From Micromonospora avicenniae (lineage in GTDB: Bacteria; Actinomycetota; Actinomycetes; Mycobacteriales; Micromonosporaceae), in assembly GCF_900156065.1 (NCBI RefSeq), contig NZ_FTNF01000011.1, positions 158,457 through 222,456 of the forward strand: a stretch of 64,000 nucleotides of DNA, written 5' to 3'. Each line of letters begins with the position of its first letter. The first letter of the stretch is position 1. The notes beneath the pieces are model-generated. The model was given only the letters and a program-made list of their open reading frames with translations. It was not told where the DNA came from and did no database searches. The position numbers and the translations under genes are program-made. This document shows positions 1 through 9,523 of the stretch, piece after piece.

Positions 1-1
1 C

Positions 2-442
2 GGCTTCCAGAACGCGTACCACGAGCTGGACCTCGCGCCGCCGACCGAGCCGCTGCGCCTCGCCATGCAACAGCACGACGGCGTGCTCGCCGCCGAGCGG
101 TTGCTGGGCGGCGACGGTCCGGCCCCACAGGCGGTGGTCTGCGCCAACGACGAGCTCGCGCTCGGCGTCCTCGTCGGGGCGCTCGGCCGGGGTCTGCGGG
201 TACCGGAAGACCTCGTCATCACCGGCTTCGACGACGCGCCCATGGCCGCGCTCGTCTCGCCGCCGCTCACCACCGTGCGGCAGCCGGTCCGGGAACTGGC
301 CGCCGAGGCCGCCCGGCTGATCCTCAACGCCGTCGACGCCCCTGGCGTGGCGCCCGACGGCATCGTCCTCCCCACCGAGTTCGTCGTGCGCCGCAGCTGC
401 GGCTGCCCGGCGGGATCCCCCACTGGAGGTACCGGCAAGTGA
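2..442 (+). CDS. LacI-family transcriptional regulator, C-terminal part (5' end outside window)
   Basis: The last 146 residues of a LacI/GalR-type regulator are present; the helix-turn-helix lies before the window. Visible are the second half of the periplasmic-binding-like effector domain (VVCANDELALGVL, then the DLVITGFDDAPMA strand-loop) and the usual TTVRQP and FVVRRSCGC ending of the family. The stop overlaps the GTG of the following binding-protein gene by 4 bases (GTGA), so the two are translationally coupled. By position it should sense a sugar and control the importer and the convergent glycosidase operon, which carries a LacI-type operator at 11422-11435. The effector sugar cannot be read from this fragment. 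Confidence 0.93.
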   Translation, partial: GFQNAYHELDLAPPTEPLRLAMQQHDGVLAAERLLGGDGPAPQAVVCANDELALGVLVGALGRGLRVPEDLVITGFDDAPMAALVSPPLTTVRQPVRELAAEAARLILNAVDAPGVAPDGIVLPTEFVVRRSCGCPAGSPTGGTGK

Positions 443-2112
443 AACGATCGAGACTCGCCAGTGTCGCCGTCCTCGCGGCAGCCGTCGTCCTGGCCGCCGC
501 CGGCTGCACCGGCACCGAACAGCAGTCCGGCCCCGGCACCGAGGGCCGTATCGCGTACCTCGACTACGGCGACTTCGGCGGCGGCAGCAACCCGCAGGCC
601 AACTACAACCCGTACCTCGACGCGAGCCGGCTCGGCGCCACCGAGTACCTCTTCGAGCAGCTGGTCGCGTACGACAACTACGGCTGCCAGGCCAAGCCGT
701 GGCTCGCCACCGAGTGGAACTGGACCGACCCGCAGACGCTGGTGTGGAAGCTGCGCGACGGGGTGAAGTGGAACGACGGCAAGCCGTTCACCGCCGACGA
801 CGTGACCTTCACCTTCGAACTGCTCAAGCAGCACAAGGCCCTCGACACCAAAGGCATCTGGCGCTACCTGAACGCCGTCGAGGCGACCGATGCGCACACC
901 GTCACCATGCGGTTCACCCAGCCCGGCGCCGCCGCGTTCACCCTCTTCAGCGAGATCAAGATCGTGCCGAAGCACGTCTGGTCCACGGTCGGCGACCCGG
1001 TGACCTTCGCCAACGCCGAGAAGCCCGTCGGCACCGGCCCGTTCACCGTGAAGGCGTTCAACCCGCAGCAGCTCACCCTCGGCCGCAACCCCGACTACTG
1101 GCAGGCCGACAAGGTCATGGTCGACGAGCTGCGGTTCCACAAGGCCGACGGCGGCGGCCAGATCGACCAGCTCAAACTCAGCCGCGGCGAGTACGACACC
1201 AACGCGATGTTCGTGCCGGACATCAAGAAGGCGTACGTCGACCGGGACCCGGAGCACAACAAGTACTGGTACCCCTCCGGCGGCTCGATCAGCGTCTACA
1301 TGAACCTCACCAAGGCGCCGTTCGACGACACCGCCTTCCGCAAGGCCCTGCTGCCCGCGTTCAACCGGCAGGAGATCGTCGACAAGGCGCAGCTCGGCTA
1401 CGTCAAGCCGGCCAGCCAGACCGGTCTCGTGGTCCCGGGTCAGGCCGACTGGCTGCCGAAGGACATCGCCGACCAGGGCGTCATCGGCTACGACCAGGCC
1501 AAGGCCGACGCGGACCTGACCGCCGCCGGCTACCCGAAGAACGCGGCCGGCAAGCGGGTCGGCAAGGACGGCAAGCCGATCGCGTTCAGCTTCCGGGTAC
1601 CCGGCTCCTGGACCGACTGGGTGCAGGCGCAGCGGATCATCGTGTCGAACCTGACCGCGCTCGGCTTCACCGTCCGGGCCGAGACCCCCACCCCCGAGGC
1701 GTACGAGAACGACCGGGCGATCGGTAACTACGACATGCTGCTCGGCGTGCACGGCGGTAGCTGCAACATGTTCCGCAACTTCCAGGAGCCGCTGGCCAGC
1801 GACCAGTCCGCGCCGGTCGGCAAGAAGGCCGTGAGCAACTTCGTCCGCTGGAACGACCCGCACACCGACCAGCTGATCGACACGCTGCGCACCGCCACCG
1901 ACGAAGCGGCGCAGAAGGCCGCCGTCGCCGACCTGACCAAGGTCATGATGGAGCAGGTGCCGGTGATCCCGCTCTGGTACGGCGCCAAGTGGTTCCAGTA
2001 CCGCACGACCAAGGCGGTCGGCTGGCCCAGCGAGGACGACCCGTACGCCGCGCCCAGCGACAACCTGCTGATCATCACGAACCTCAAGCCCGCCGGGGCC
2101 GACGCCAAGTAG
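439..2112 (+). CDS. ABC transporter substrate-binding lipoprotein, family 5 (oligosaccharide/peptide type)
   Basis: A 557-residue extracytoplasmic solute-binding protein of the DppA/OppA class. Residues 1-23 are a lipoprotein signal with lipobox AAGC, so Cys23 should be lipidated and the protein anchored outside the membrane. The middle has the family-5 pattern (ATEWNWTDPQTLVWKLRDGV, KPFTADDVTFTFE, PVGTGPF). The GTG start at 439 is preceded by GGAGG at 425-429. It leads a run of importer genes ending at 6022. Family-5 proteins carry peptides, but also cello- and xylo-oligosaccharides; the nearby glycosidases make an oligosaccharide the better guess. Confidence 0.93.
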   Translation: MKRSRLASVAVLAAAVVLAAAGCTGTEQQSGPGTEGRIAYLDYGDFGGGSNPQANYNPYLDASRLGATEYLFEQLVAYDNYGCQAKPWLATEWNWTDPQTLVWKLRDGVKWNDGKPFTADDVTFTFELLKQHKALDTKGIWRYLNAVEATDAHTVTMRFTQPGAAAFTLFSEIKIVPKHVWSTVGDPVTFANAEKPVGTGPFTVKAFNPQQLTLGRNPDYWQADKVMVDELRFHKADGGGQIDQLKLSRGEYDTNAMFVPDIKKAYVDRDPEHNKYWYPSGGSISVYMNLTKAPFDDTAFRKALLPAFNRQEIVDKAQLGYVKPASQTGLVVPGQADWLPKDIADQGVIGYDQAKADADLTAAGYPKNAAGKRVGKDGKPIAFSFRVPGSWTDWVQAQRIIVSNLTALGFTVRAETPTPEAYENDRAIGNYDMLLGVHGGSCNMFRNFQEPLASDQSAPVGKKAVSNFVRWNDPHTDQLIDTLRTATDEAAQKAAVADLTKVMMEQVPVIPLWYGAKWFQYRTTKAVGWPSEDDPYAAPSDNLLIITNLKPAGADAK

Positions 2113-2174
2113 CCGACAGCCGGCCGGCGCCCCGCGCGCCGGCCGGCCCGTCGGCGGAGAAGGGATCGGTACTC

Positions 2175-3170
2175 GTGGTCTACTTCCTCAGACGCTTCGT
2201 CTTCTTCCTCGGCACCCTGTGGGCGGCCGTCACGCTGAACTTCCTGATCCCCCGGCTGCAACCCGGGGACCCGGCCGAGGCCATCGTGTCCCGGCTCGCC
2301 GGGCAGAGCGAGAGCGTCGACCCGGCCCAGGTGCAGGCGATCCGGGTCATGCTGGGCACGCCCGACGGGAACCTCTTCGACCAGTACGTGCAGTACCTCG
2401 GCGCGGTGCTGCACGGCGACTTCGGCATCTCGTACACCTACTTCCCGTACAGCGTGACCCACATGATCGGGCAGGCTCTGCCGTGGACGGTCATCCTCGT
2501 CGGGGTCACCCAGATCATCTCGTTCATCGTCGGCACGCTGCTGGGCACCTGGGCCGCGTACCGCCGCAACAGCAGGGTCGACTCGGTCATCACCCTCGGC
2601 TCGACCTTCCTCGGCACGCTGCCGTTCTTCTGGCTCGCCCTGCTGCTCGTCTACGTCTTCGCCATCACCCTGCACTGGTTCCCGGAACGCGGCGGCTACG
2701 GCGGCGGCAGCTCACCGGGCTGGAGCTGGCTGTTCATCTCCGACGCCTTCCAGCACAGCGTGCTGCCGGCGGTCGCGCTGCTGATCACCGGCCCGATCGG
2801 CTGGATCATCGGGATGCGCAACAACATGGTGCAGAGCCTCGGCGAGGACCACACCCGGCTGGCCGTGGCGCGCGGCCTGTCCCGGCGCCGCGTCGCCATC
2901 ACGTACGGGGCGCGGATCGCGATCCTGCCCAACGTCACCGGTTTCGCCATCGCACTCGGCGGCATCCTCGGCGGCACCGTGCTGGTGGAGACCGTCTTCA
3001 ACTACCCGGGCATGGGCCGGCTGCTGCTCGAGTCGGTGTCCAGCCGCGACTACCCGCTGATGCAGGCGATCTTCCTGTTCACCACGGTCGGCGTGCTGGT
3101 GGCGAACTTCCTGGCCGACCTGCTCTACGGGTTCCTCGACCCCCGGGTGCGAAAGGTGGAATCGGCATGA
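2175..3170 (+). CDS. ABC transporter permease, DppB/OppB type
   Basis: A 331-residue inner-membrane permease. It has one N-terminal transmembrane segment (VYFLRRFVFFLGTLWA), a periplasmic loop, then about five more helices. The cytoplasmic coupling loop is readable near residues 230-260 (TRLAVARGLSRRRV..ARIAILPN). I chose GTG 2175 because it follows GGAGAAGGGA at 2155-2164; the reading frame is open further upstream, but that part overlaps the binding-protein gene and looks non-coding. It pairs with the next permease to form the membrane channel. A 12-codon reading frame (3167-3205) bridges to the next gene and may couple translation. Confidence 0.93.
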   Translation: MVYFLRRFVFFLGTLWAAVTLNFLIPRLQPGDPAEAIVSRLAGQSESVDPAQVQAIRVMLGTPDGNLFDQYVQYLGAVLHGDFGISYTYFPYSVTHMIGQALPWTVILVGVTQIISFIVGTLLGTWAAYRRNSRVDSVITLGSTFLGTLPFFWLALLLVYVFAITLHWFPERGGYGGGSSPGWSWLFISDAFQHSVLPAVALLITGPIGWIIGMRNNMVQSLGEDHTRLAVARGLSRRRVAITYGARIAILPNVTGFAIALGGILGGTVLVETVFNYPGMGRLLLESVSSRDYPLMQAIFLFTTVGVLVANFLADLLYGFLDPRVRKVESA

Positions 3171-3201
3171 GAATCGGCCACGACGAACGGGGTGAGGCCG
3201 C

Positions 3202-4131
3202 ATGAGCACCCCCGCCCCCGCCGTGCCGGCGCCCGGCGCGGACACCGAAGGCGTCCAGGCCGCCGCCACCGCGGTCGCCCGAACCACCCGCCTGCCCGGC
3301 TGGTTCGTCATCCTCTGGCGCAACCGCAAGTGCCGCATCGGCCTGCTGATGCTCGCCGGGTTCATCCTGGTCGCGGTCTTCGCGCCGCTCATCGCCCCGT
3401 ACGACCCCCGCGACGACGCCTTCCCCACCTCACTCGGCCCCACCGGCAGCCACTGGCTCGGCACCACCGCCCAGGGCGAGGACGTCCTCTCCCAACTGGT
3501 CGTCGGGGCCCGCACCTCGCTGATCGTCGGCCTCGCGGCCGGCGTGCTCTCCACCCTCATCGCGCTGGTCATCGGCCTGACCGCAGGCTTCGTGGGCGGC
3601 TGGGTCGACGAGGTGCTCTCCTTCCTCATCAACCTCGGCCTGGTCGTGCCCGCGCTGCCGTTGATGGTGACGCTCGCCGCGTACGCCCCGGTACGCGGGC
3701 TCTGGCTGATCATCATCGTGATCAGCGTGACCGGCTGGGCGTACGGCGCACGCATCAAGCGCTCGCAGATCATCACGCTGCGTACCCGCGACTACGTGAC
3801 CGCCGCCCGGTTCGCCGGCGACGGCACCGCCCGGATCATCGCCCGGGAGATCGTGCCGAACATGACCTCGCTCATCGTGGTCGGCTTCATGGGCGCGGCG
3901 CTCGGCGCCATCGGCGGCGAGGCCGGCCTGGCCTTCCTCGGGCTCGGCGATCCACTGACCGTCAGCTGGGGCACCATGCTCAACCAGGCCAGCCTCGGCG
4001 GCGCGATGCTCACCGGTCAGTGGGCCTGGCTGATCGCTCCCGGCCTCGCGCTATCCCTGCTGATCACCTCCTTCACGCTGATCAACTTCGGTATCGACGC
4101 GCTGAGCAACCCCCACCTCCGGGAGGACTGA
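3202..4131 (+). CDS. ABC transporter permease, DppC/OppC type
   Basis: A 309-residue partner permease. A roughly 35-residue cytoplasmic N-terminus (Ala/Pro-rich, then LPGWFVILWRNRKCRIGLLMLAGF) leads into the first helix, as in the OppC_N domain. A DPR/D-rich loop and five further helices follow, with the coupling loop TLRTRDYVTAARFAGDGTARIIAREIVPN near residues 195-225. ATG 3202 has GGTGAGG upstream. It ends one base before the ATPase gene, consistent with one operon. Confidence 0.94.
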   Translation: MSTPAPAVPAPGADTEGVQAAATAVARTTRLPGWFVILWRNRKCRIGLLMLAGFILVAVFAPLIAPYDPRDDAFPTSLGPTGSHWLGTTAQGEDVLSQLVVGARTSLIVGLAAGVLSTLIALVIGLTAGFVGGWVDEVLSFLINLGLVVPALPLMVTLAAYAPVRGLWLIIIVISVTGWAYGARIKRSQIITLRTRDYVTAARFAGDGTARIIAREIVPNMTSLIVVGFMGAALGAIGGEAGLAFLGLGDPLTVSWGTMLNQASLGGAMLTGQWAWLIAPGLALSLLITSFTLINFGIDALSNPHLRED

Positions 4132-4132
4132 C

Positions 4133-6022
4133 ATGGCTCTGCTCGAGGTGGATCACCTCTCCGTCACCTACACCCCGCGCGACCAGCCGGCCAACCGAGC
4201 GGTGCACGACGTCTCGTTCCACCTCTCCGAAGGAGAGTTCGTCGGCCTGCTCGGCGAGTCCGGGTGCGGCAAGTCGACGCTCGGCAACGCCGTGCTGCGC
4301 CTGCTCAGCCCACCGGCACACATCACCGGCGGCCGGGTCGCCTTCGACGGGGTCGACCTGACCGAAGCCGACGACGAGCAGCTGCGGAAGCTGCGCTGGG
4401 TGGACCTGTCCACCGTCTTCCAGAGCAGCATGAACTCGCTAAACCCGGTCATCCGGGTGCAGGCCCAGTTCGCCGACACCTTCGCCGCGCACAAGGTGCC
4501 CGGCGACGTCACCGAACGCGCCACCGAGCTGCTCGAACTGGTCGCCCTCGACCGGCGGGTGCTGCGGGCGTACCCGCACGAGCTCTCCGGCGGCATGAAG
4601 CAGCGGGTGGCCCTCGCGCTCGCCCTCGCCCTGCGCCCCAAGCTGGTCCTGCTCGACGAGCCCACCACCGGTCTCGACGTCGTGGTGCAGCGCGGCATCC
4701 TCACCCGCCTCGCCGAACTGCGCCGCGAACTCGGGTTCGCCGTGCTGTTCATCAGCCACGACCTGGGAACCGTCCTCGAGATGGCCGACCGGGTGATGGT
4801 GATGTACGGCGGTGAGATCGTCGAGGATCGCCCCGCGGCGGAGATGCTCCGCGAGCCCCGGCACCCGTACACCCGTGGCCTGCTCGGCTCGTACGCCGAC
4901 CCCCGGCTGCCCGACGTGCGGGTCAGCTACATCCCGGGCCGGCCGCCGGACCTGTCCCGCACACACGCGGGCTGCCTCTTCACCACCCGATGCCCGCACG
5001 CCGAGGATCCCTGCCGCACCATCCATCCGGATCTGCTCCCCGACCGGGGCGGCCTGGTGCGCTGCCTGGTGGCCCAGGAAAATCGGCTGCCCGTGGTCAC
5101 CCTCGGCAGCGCCGAGGCCGCCACTGTCCTCGGTAGCCACTTCCCAGCCACCGGATCGCTCGACCGACCCGCCGACGCGGCCGACGCCGCGCCGGTGCTC
5201 ACCGTCGAGCGGGTGAGCAAGCGTTACACCAGCCGGCGCGGAATGAGGACGAACACCGTGGAGGCGGTCCGCGACGCCTCGTTCGCGCTGCGCCCCGGCC
5301 GGGTCACCGCGTTGGTAGGGCAGAGCGGCAGCGGCAAGTCGACCCTCGCGCGGCTCGTCACCGGCGTCGAGCGTCCGAGTAGCGGCGAGGTCCGGTTCAC
5401 CGGAGAGGGTGGGGCCGACGTCCGGGTGGACCGGCTGCGCGGCCGGGCCCTGCGCGACTACCGGCGGCACGTGCAGATGGTCTTCCAGGATCCGTTCAGC
5501 GCGTTGAACCCCACCCGCACCATCGCGTACGCGCTCTCCCGGCCGCTGGCCAACTTCGCCGGACTGCGCGGGGCGGCGGCTCGGGAGCGGACCGCCCAAC
5601 TGCTGGAGAGCGTCGGTCTCTCGCCGGCGGGGCAGTTCCTCGACAAGTTGCCGCACCAGCTCTCCGGCGGGCAGCGGCAACGCGTGGTGACCGCCCGGGC
5701 CCTCGCGCCCGAACCACGGGTGCTGATCGCCGACGAGCCGATCTCCATGCTGGACGTGTCGATCCGCGCCGAGATCCTCGAGCTGCTCGGCGACCTGGTC
5801 CGTGAGCGCCGGCTGGCGATGCTCTACATCACCCACGACCTGCTCAGCGCCCGGCTCCTCGCCGACGAGGTGCTGGTGCTCAACCAGGGGACGCTGGTCG
5901 AGCGCGGAGCGACGCGCGAGGTGATCGGGTCGGCCCGCGACGACTACACGCGGCTGCTGCTCGACTCGATCCCCAACCCGTTCGGCAAGGCCGCCGGCCA
6001 GCAGACGCTGCCGTCGACCTGA
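4133..6022 (+). CDS. ABC transporter ATP-binding protein, two fused nucleotide-binding domains (DppD-DppF type)
   Basis: A 629-residue cytoplasmic ATPase joining both ATP-binding halves of the oligopeptide/oligosaccharide importer in one chain. Domain 1 has Walker A GESGCGKST at residues 41-49, signature LSGGM near 151 and LLLDEPTTGLD. It ends with the oligopeptide-type C-terminal extension containing clustered cysteines (CLFTTRCPHAEDPC), seen in DppD/OppF proteins. Domain 2 has Walker A GQSGSGKST from residue 396, LSGGQ near 510 and LIADEPISMLD. All catalytic motifs are intact, unlike the ATPase-like gene at 44550-45176. It is the last gene of the plus-strand importer operon and runs into the terminator at 6047-6080. 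Confidence 0.95.
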   Translation: MALLEVDHLSVTYTPRDQPANRAVHDVSFHLSEGEFVGLLGESGCGKSTLGNAVLRLLSPPAHITGGRVAFDGVDLTEADDEQLRKLRWVDLSTVFQSSMNSLNPVIRVQAQFADTFAAHKVPGDVTERATELLELVALDRRVLRAYPHELSGGMKQRVALALALALRPKLVLLDEPTTGLDVVVQRGILTRLAELRRELGFAVLFISHDLGTVLEMADRVMVMYGGEIVEDRPAAEMLREPRHPYTRGLLGSYADPRLPDVRVSYIPGRPPDLSRTHAGCLFTTRCPHAEDPCRTIHPDLLPDRGGLVRCLVAQENRLPVVTLGSAEAATVLGSHFPATGSLDRPADAADAAPVLTVERVSKRYTSRRGMRTNTVEAVRDASFALRPGRVTALVGQSGSGKSTLARLVTGVERPSSGEVRFTGEGGADVRVDRLRGRALRDYRRHVQMVFQDPFSALNPTRTIAYALSRPLANFAGLRGAAARERTAQLLESVGLSPAGQFLDKLPHQLSGGQRQRVVTARALAPEPRVLIADEPISMLDVSIRAEILELLGDLVRERRLAMLYITHDLLSARLLADEVLVLNQGTLVERGATREVIGSARDDYTRLLLDSIPNPFGKAAGQQTLPST

Positions 6023-6046
6023 GGCCGGACGTCGCGCGGCCGGGAA

Positions 6047-6080
6047 GGGCTCCACCCCGGAGGCGATCGGCGTGGAGCCC
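6047..6080. terminator. Bidirectional terminator hairpin between importer and glycosidase operons
   Basis: A 9-bp perfect inverted repeat, GGGCTCCAC (6047-6055) and GTGGAGCCC (6072-6080), has a 16-base loop. It lies in the 62-bp gap between two convergent stop codons. There is no U-tract on either side, which is common for GC-rich actinomycete terminators. Confidence 0.7.
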
Positions 6081-6084
6081 GCCG

Positions 6085-7617
6085 TCAGGCCAGCCAGGCG
6101 GCCGACCGGGCGGGCAGCTTCTCCTCCACTTTCGGCATGCTGGCCAGCAGCAGCCGTCTGCCGTACGGGCGCCAGTCGACCGGCACGTCGCCGAGGTTCA
6201 CCAGGCAGGTCGGGCCGCGGTGTCCGCGGCGGAAGGCCAGGCACTCCGCAGGCGCGTCCCGCCAGGTCAGCTCCGCCGGCCGATCCCGCCACCACTCGCC
6301 GCGCAGGGCCAGCGCGGCCCGGGTCAGCGCCAGCGCCGAGCCGGGGTCGTCCCGCTGGCGGGCCACCGACACCTCACCCCAGTCCGTCGGCTGCGGCAGC
6401 CACGGCGTCGACCCGGTCGGCCCGAAGCCGTATGGCACCGACTCACCGGTCCACGGCAGCGGCACCCGGGCGCCGTCGCGCCCCCGTTCGGCGCCGCCGG
6501 AGCGGCGGAACACCGGATCCCGGATCGCCTCGTCGGCGAGCGTCACCTCCGGCAGGCCGAGTTCGTCACCGGCGTACAGGTACACCGCGCCGGGCAGCGC
6601 CAACATCATCAGCAGCACCGCCCGGGCGCCGTGCGGACCCCACCGGTCGGCGGCCCGCCGCACGTCGTGACTGCCGTGCACCCAGGCCGGCAGCCGGCCG
6701 TGCCGGCCGGTGGCGGCGAGCAGCGCGTCGACGCCGTCGCGCCACAGCTGTGCCCGCAGCGGCCAGTAGAGCGGGTCCATGGCGAACGCCTGCCCCAGCT
6801 CGTCGGGGCGCAGGTACGGCGCGAGCACCTCCGGCCCGCCCCAGGTCTCCGCCACGCCGAGGCGGTCGCCCGGGTACGACGCCAGCTCCCGCGCCCACCG
6901 GCGGTAGATCTCGTGCACCTCGTTCCGGTCGCTGTACGGGGCCGGGTCGCCGGGCCGCCAGCCTTCGGGCAGGTCGGGATACCCGGGGTCCTTCGACAGT
7001 GATCCGGCCGCATCGAACCGCACCCCGTCCACCCCGCGGTCCAGCCAGAATCGGATCGTGGCGAGCGCGTCGGCGGCCACGTCCGGATGCTCGTGCCGCA
7101 GGTCCGGTTGCTCGGTGTCGAACAGGTGCAGGTACCAGTCGCCGTCCCCGAACGGCGCCCAGGCCGATCCGCCGAAGATCGACGGCCAGTTCGTCGGCGG
7201 CTCGGCGCGGCCCGGCCCAAGTCCGGGCCGCACGTGGAACCGGGCGCGTTCCGCCGAGCCGGGCCCGGCCGCGCGGGCGGAGACGAACCACTGATGCTCG
7301 CTGGAGACGTGGTTGAGCACCAGGTCGACCAGCACCCGCAGGCCGAGCCGGTGCGCGTCGCCGATCAGACCGTCGACGTCGGCGAGCGTGCCGAGTCGAG
7401 GGTCGACGGCGCGGTGCTCGGTGACGTCGTACCCGGCGTCGTGGTCGGGGCTGGGGTAGAACGGCGTCACCCAGACCGCGTCCACGCCGAGCCCGGCCAG
7501 GTACGGCAGGCGCGACCGTAAACCCGGCAGGTCACCGAGCCCATCGCCGTCGGAGTCCGCGAACGAGCGCACGTACACCTCGTAGGTGACGGCCTCGCGC
7601 CACCACGGTCCGGTCAT
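6085..7617 (-). CDS. GH13 alpha-glucosidase/alpha-amylase family glycoside hydrolase
   Basis: A 510-residue cytoplasmic (no signal peptide) GH13 enzyme that should cleave alpha-glucosidic bonds in imported oligosaccharides. Family regions are readable: FYPSPDHDAGYDVTEH, DLVLNHVSSEH, the nucleophile Asp202 in GVRFDAAGS, the acid/base Glu257 in GVAETWGG and the transition-state Asp318 in HGSHDV. The last region normally reads NHD; here it is SHD. The layout resembles oligo-1,6-/alpha-glucosidases of subfamily 30. ATG 7617 overlaps the stop of the upstream GH39 gene (ATGA), so it is third in a coupled operon. The open frame upstream to 8487 is a shadow. Confidence 0.9.
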   Translation of the reverse strand: MTGPWWREAVTYEVYVRSFADSDGDGLGDLPGLRSRLPYLAGLGVDAVWVTPFYPSPDHDAGYDVTEHRAVDPRLGTLADVDGLIGDAHRLGLRVLVDLVLNHVSSEHQWFVSARAAGPGSAERARFHVRPGLGPGRAEPPTNWPSIFGGSAWAPFGDGDWYLHLFDTEQPDLRHEHPDVAADALATIRFWLDRGVDGVRFDAAGSLSKDPGYPDLPEGWRPGDPAPYSDRNEVHEIYRRWARELASYPGDRLGVAETWGGPEVLAPYLRPDELGQAFAMDPLYWPLRAQLWRDGVDALLAATGRHGRLPAWVHGSHDVRRAADRWGPHGARAVLLMMLALPGAVYLYAGDELGLPEVTLADEAIRDPVFRRSGGAERGRDGARVPLPWTGESVPYGFGPTGSTPWLPQPTDWGEVSVARQRDDPGSALALTRAALALRGEWWRDRPAELTWRDAPAECLAFRRGHRGPTCLVNLGDVPVDWRPYGRRLLLASMPKVEEKLPARSAAWLA

Positions 7618-9521
7618 CGGGGGGTCAACTCCAGCAGGGAGAGCGACGGCATGGGCAGGGTCAGCGACAGCGTCAGCCGGCCGTCGTCCGGCGTGACGGT
7701 CACCGGCGGTTCCGCCTCGGTGAGCGTGTCGGTGCTGCGCAGCGCGATCCACTGCTCCTCGGTGGGCCAGCCGTCGACGCCGAGCCGGCGGGCGGTGGCG
7801 GCCAGGTTGGACGTCCGGTCGTCCAGCCTCCGGTGGCGCAGCTCGTACGCGCCGCGGTCCAATCCGGCCAGTGCCATCCGGACGGTCCGGTCGAGTCGGC
7901 GGCGTTGTTCCGGGCGGTCGAGCACGCTCTGGTCGAGGGTGCCGTTCCACACCACGGCGGCCACCCGGCCGGTCTCCGGGTCCATCGACGGCCACACCCG
8001 CACGAGGGTGCCCGCGCCGTCGCCGGTGAGCCGCGCCGGAAGTTCCACCTCGCCGAGCTGCTCCAGCATCCACAGCGCCCAGAACCGGGGCTTGGCCAGG
8101 TTTCCGACCGACAGCAGGCCGAACCCGCCGTGCACCAGCGCGGGCGGGCGGCCCAGTTCCTCGAAGTGGTCGCTCGCCACCCAGCAGGCCAACGCGTCCA
8201 CCCGGCCGGCCGCCTCCCGCATCCCGGTGGCCACGAACGCGGCCGACAGCGCCGAGTCGTTGACCGGTGCGAAGTGGGTGGGGGAGGAGCCCCACTCGGT
8301 CCAGAGCAGCGGCGTGCCGGCGCGTCCGTGCCGTTCGAGCGCCGGCCGCAGGTCCAGCGGCGAGCTGCCGTAGACGTGGGTGGAGAGGAAATCCACCGGC
8401 GCGCCGGAGGCGTCGACGTGGTCGAGGAACGGCTCGATCCACTTCGTCGCCGCGGTCGCCGGCCCACCGACCGCAAGCCCCGGGCACGCCTCACGAACCG
8501 CCCTGGCGGTCACGTCGTACATCCGCAGGTACTCCTCGCGGGTGCCGGTCCAGAAGCAGTCCAGGTCCGGTTCGTTCCACACCTCGACCGCCCACCGGCG
8601 CAGCTCGGCGTCGCCGACCCTCGCCCGCAGGTGCCGGATCAGGTCGCCGACCAGCGCCGCCCATCTGTCCCAGTCCTTCGGCGGGCTGGACACGCCGGCC
8701 GCGGTGACCTCGCGGGACGGGTCGCGGGCCAGCGCCCGAGGCACGAACGACAGCTCCAGCACCGGCCGCAGCCCGGTAGGGGCGAGGGCGTCCAGCACCG
8801 CGTCGATGCCGGCGAAGTCGTGCACCGGGCGTCCGTCGGCCTCGCGGTAGACGCCGAGGTCGTCGCCGAGGATGCCGTGCGCGCGTACCCGCCGCACGCC
8901 CAACTCGCGGTGCACCCGCGACAGCGCCGCGGCGAGCCCGGCGCCCATCGGCTCGCCGCCCACCCGGTCGGTGCTGAGCAGCAGACTCAGATGCTCGGAT
9001 CCGATCGTGTCCCGCCACGGCCGGTGCACCGGCCCGGCCGGGCGGGCGGCGTCCACGTCGACCTCGACCACGGCGTCGCCGTCGGCGTACGCCGCGACCG
9101 GCGCCGACCCCGGCCCGAGCCGGCCGAGGTCGGGGCGGTCCGGGTCGTACACCGGGCGCACCGCGTACCGCACGGTCCGTCCCGGTTCGACAGTCGTGTC
9201 GGCGTACGGCGGGCCGGGCACCGCGAGCAGGTCACCGCCCCGGTGGTCGACCACCCGGTACGGCCCGTCGCCGTCGCGGCGGTGCACCAGGTATCCGGCC
9301 GCGCCGGGCACGGTGTCCCAGTCGACGTCGACCTGCCCGCGGCCGGCGCGCACCCGGATCCGATCGCGGTCCGTGGTTCCGTCGGCAGGTGGGCGCGGCG
9401 CGTCGCGCCGAACCGGGTCCGTGCCGGGATCGTGCGGGTGGACGGTGTCCGGGCCGGACGTGTCGCCGGTGGCCCGGTCCGGTCCGGTTGCCGGCCGAGG
9501 CGGCCGTGGAACGCTGGACAC
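7614..9521 (-). CDS. GH39 family glycoside hydrolase (beta-xylosidase/iduronidase-like), second copy
   Basis: A 635-residue enzyme. An N-terminal fibronectin-III-like region (about residues 65-150: VDWDTVPGAAGYLVHR..TVRYAVRPVY) precedes a GH39 barrel. Acid/base Glu317 lies in EVWNEPDLDCFW and the nucleophile Glu409 in LLWTEWGSS. There is no signal peptide, so it acts on imported sugar. GTG 9521 lies 3 bases after the stop of the first GH39 gene and has GGGAG 6 bases upstream; the open frame further upstream overlaps that gene and is rejected. It is clearly paralogous to the 9524-11380 gene throughout. Substrate could be xylo-, arabino- or other beta-linked oligosaccharides. Confidence 0.9.
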   Translation of the reverse strand: MSSVPRPPRPATGPDRATGDTSGPDTVHPHDPGTDPVRRDAPRPPADGTTDRDRIRVRAGRGQVDVDWDTVPGAAGYLVHRRDGDGPYRVVDHRGGDLLAVPGPPYADTTVEPGRTVRYAVRPVYDPDRPDLGRLGPGSAPVAAYADGDAVVEVDVDAARPAGPVHRPWRDTIGSEHLSLLLSTDRVGGEPMGAGLAAALSRVHRELGVRRVRAHGILGDDLGVYREADGRPVHDFAGIDAVLDALAPTGLRPVLELSFVPRALARDPSREVTAAGVSSPPKDWDRWAALVGDLIRHLRARVGDAELRRWAVEVWNEPDLDCFWTGTREEYLRMYDVTARAVREACPGLAVGGPATAATKWIEPFLDHVDASGAPVDFLSTHVYGSSPLDLRPALERHGRAGTPLLWTEWGSSPTHFAPVNDSALSAAFVATGMREAAGRVDALACWVASDHFEELGRPPALVHGGFGLLSVGNLAKPRFWALWMLEQLGEVELPARLTGDGAGTLVRVWPSMDPETGRVAAVVWNGTLDQSVLDRPEQRRRLDRTVRMALAGLDRGAYELRHRRLDDRTSNLAATARRLGVDGWPTEEQWIALRSTDTLTEAEPPVTVTPDDGRLTLSLTLPMPSLSLLELTPR

Positions 9522-9523
9522 GC

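Noticed and set aside
3167..3205. 12-codon frame bridging the two importer permeases
   Set aside because: No ribosome site of its own; most likely a coupling overlap or chance and not listed as a gene.
4439..6295. A 618-codon minus-strand open frame
   Set aside because: Antisense to the intact fused ATPase gene, with no recognisable motif; a shadow.
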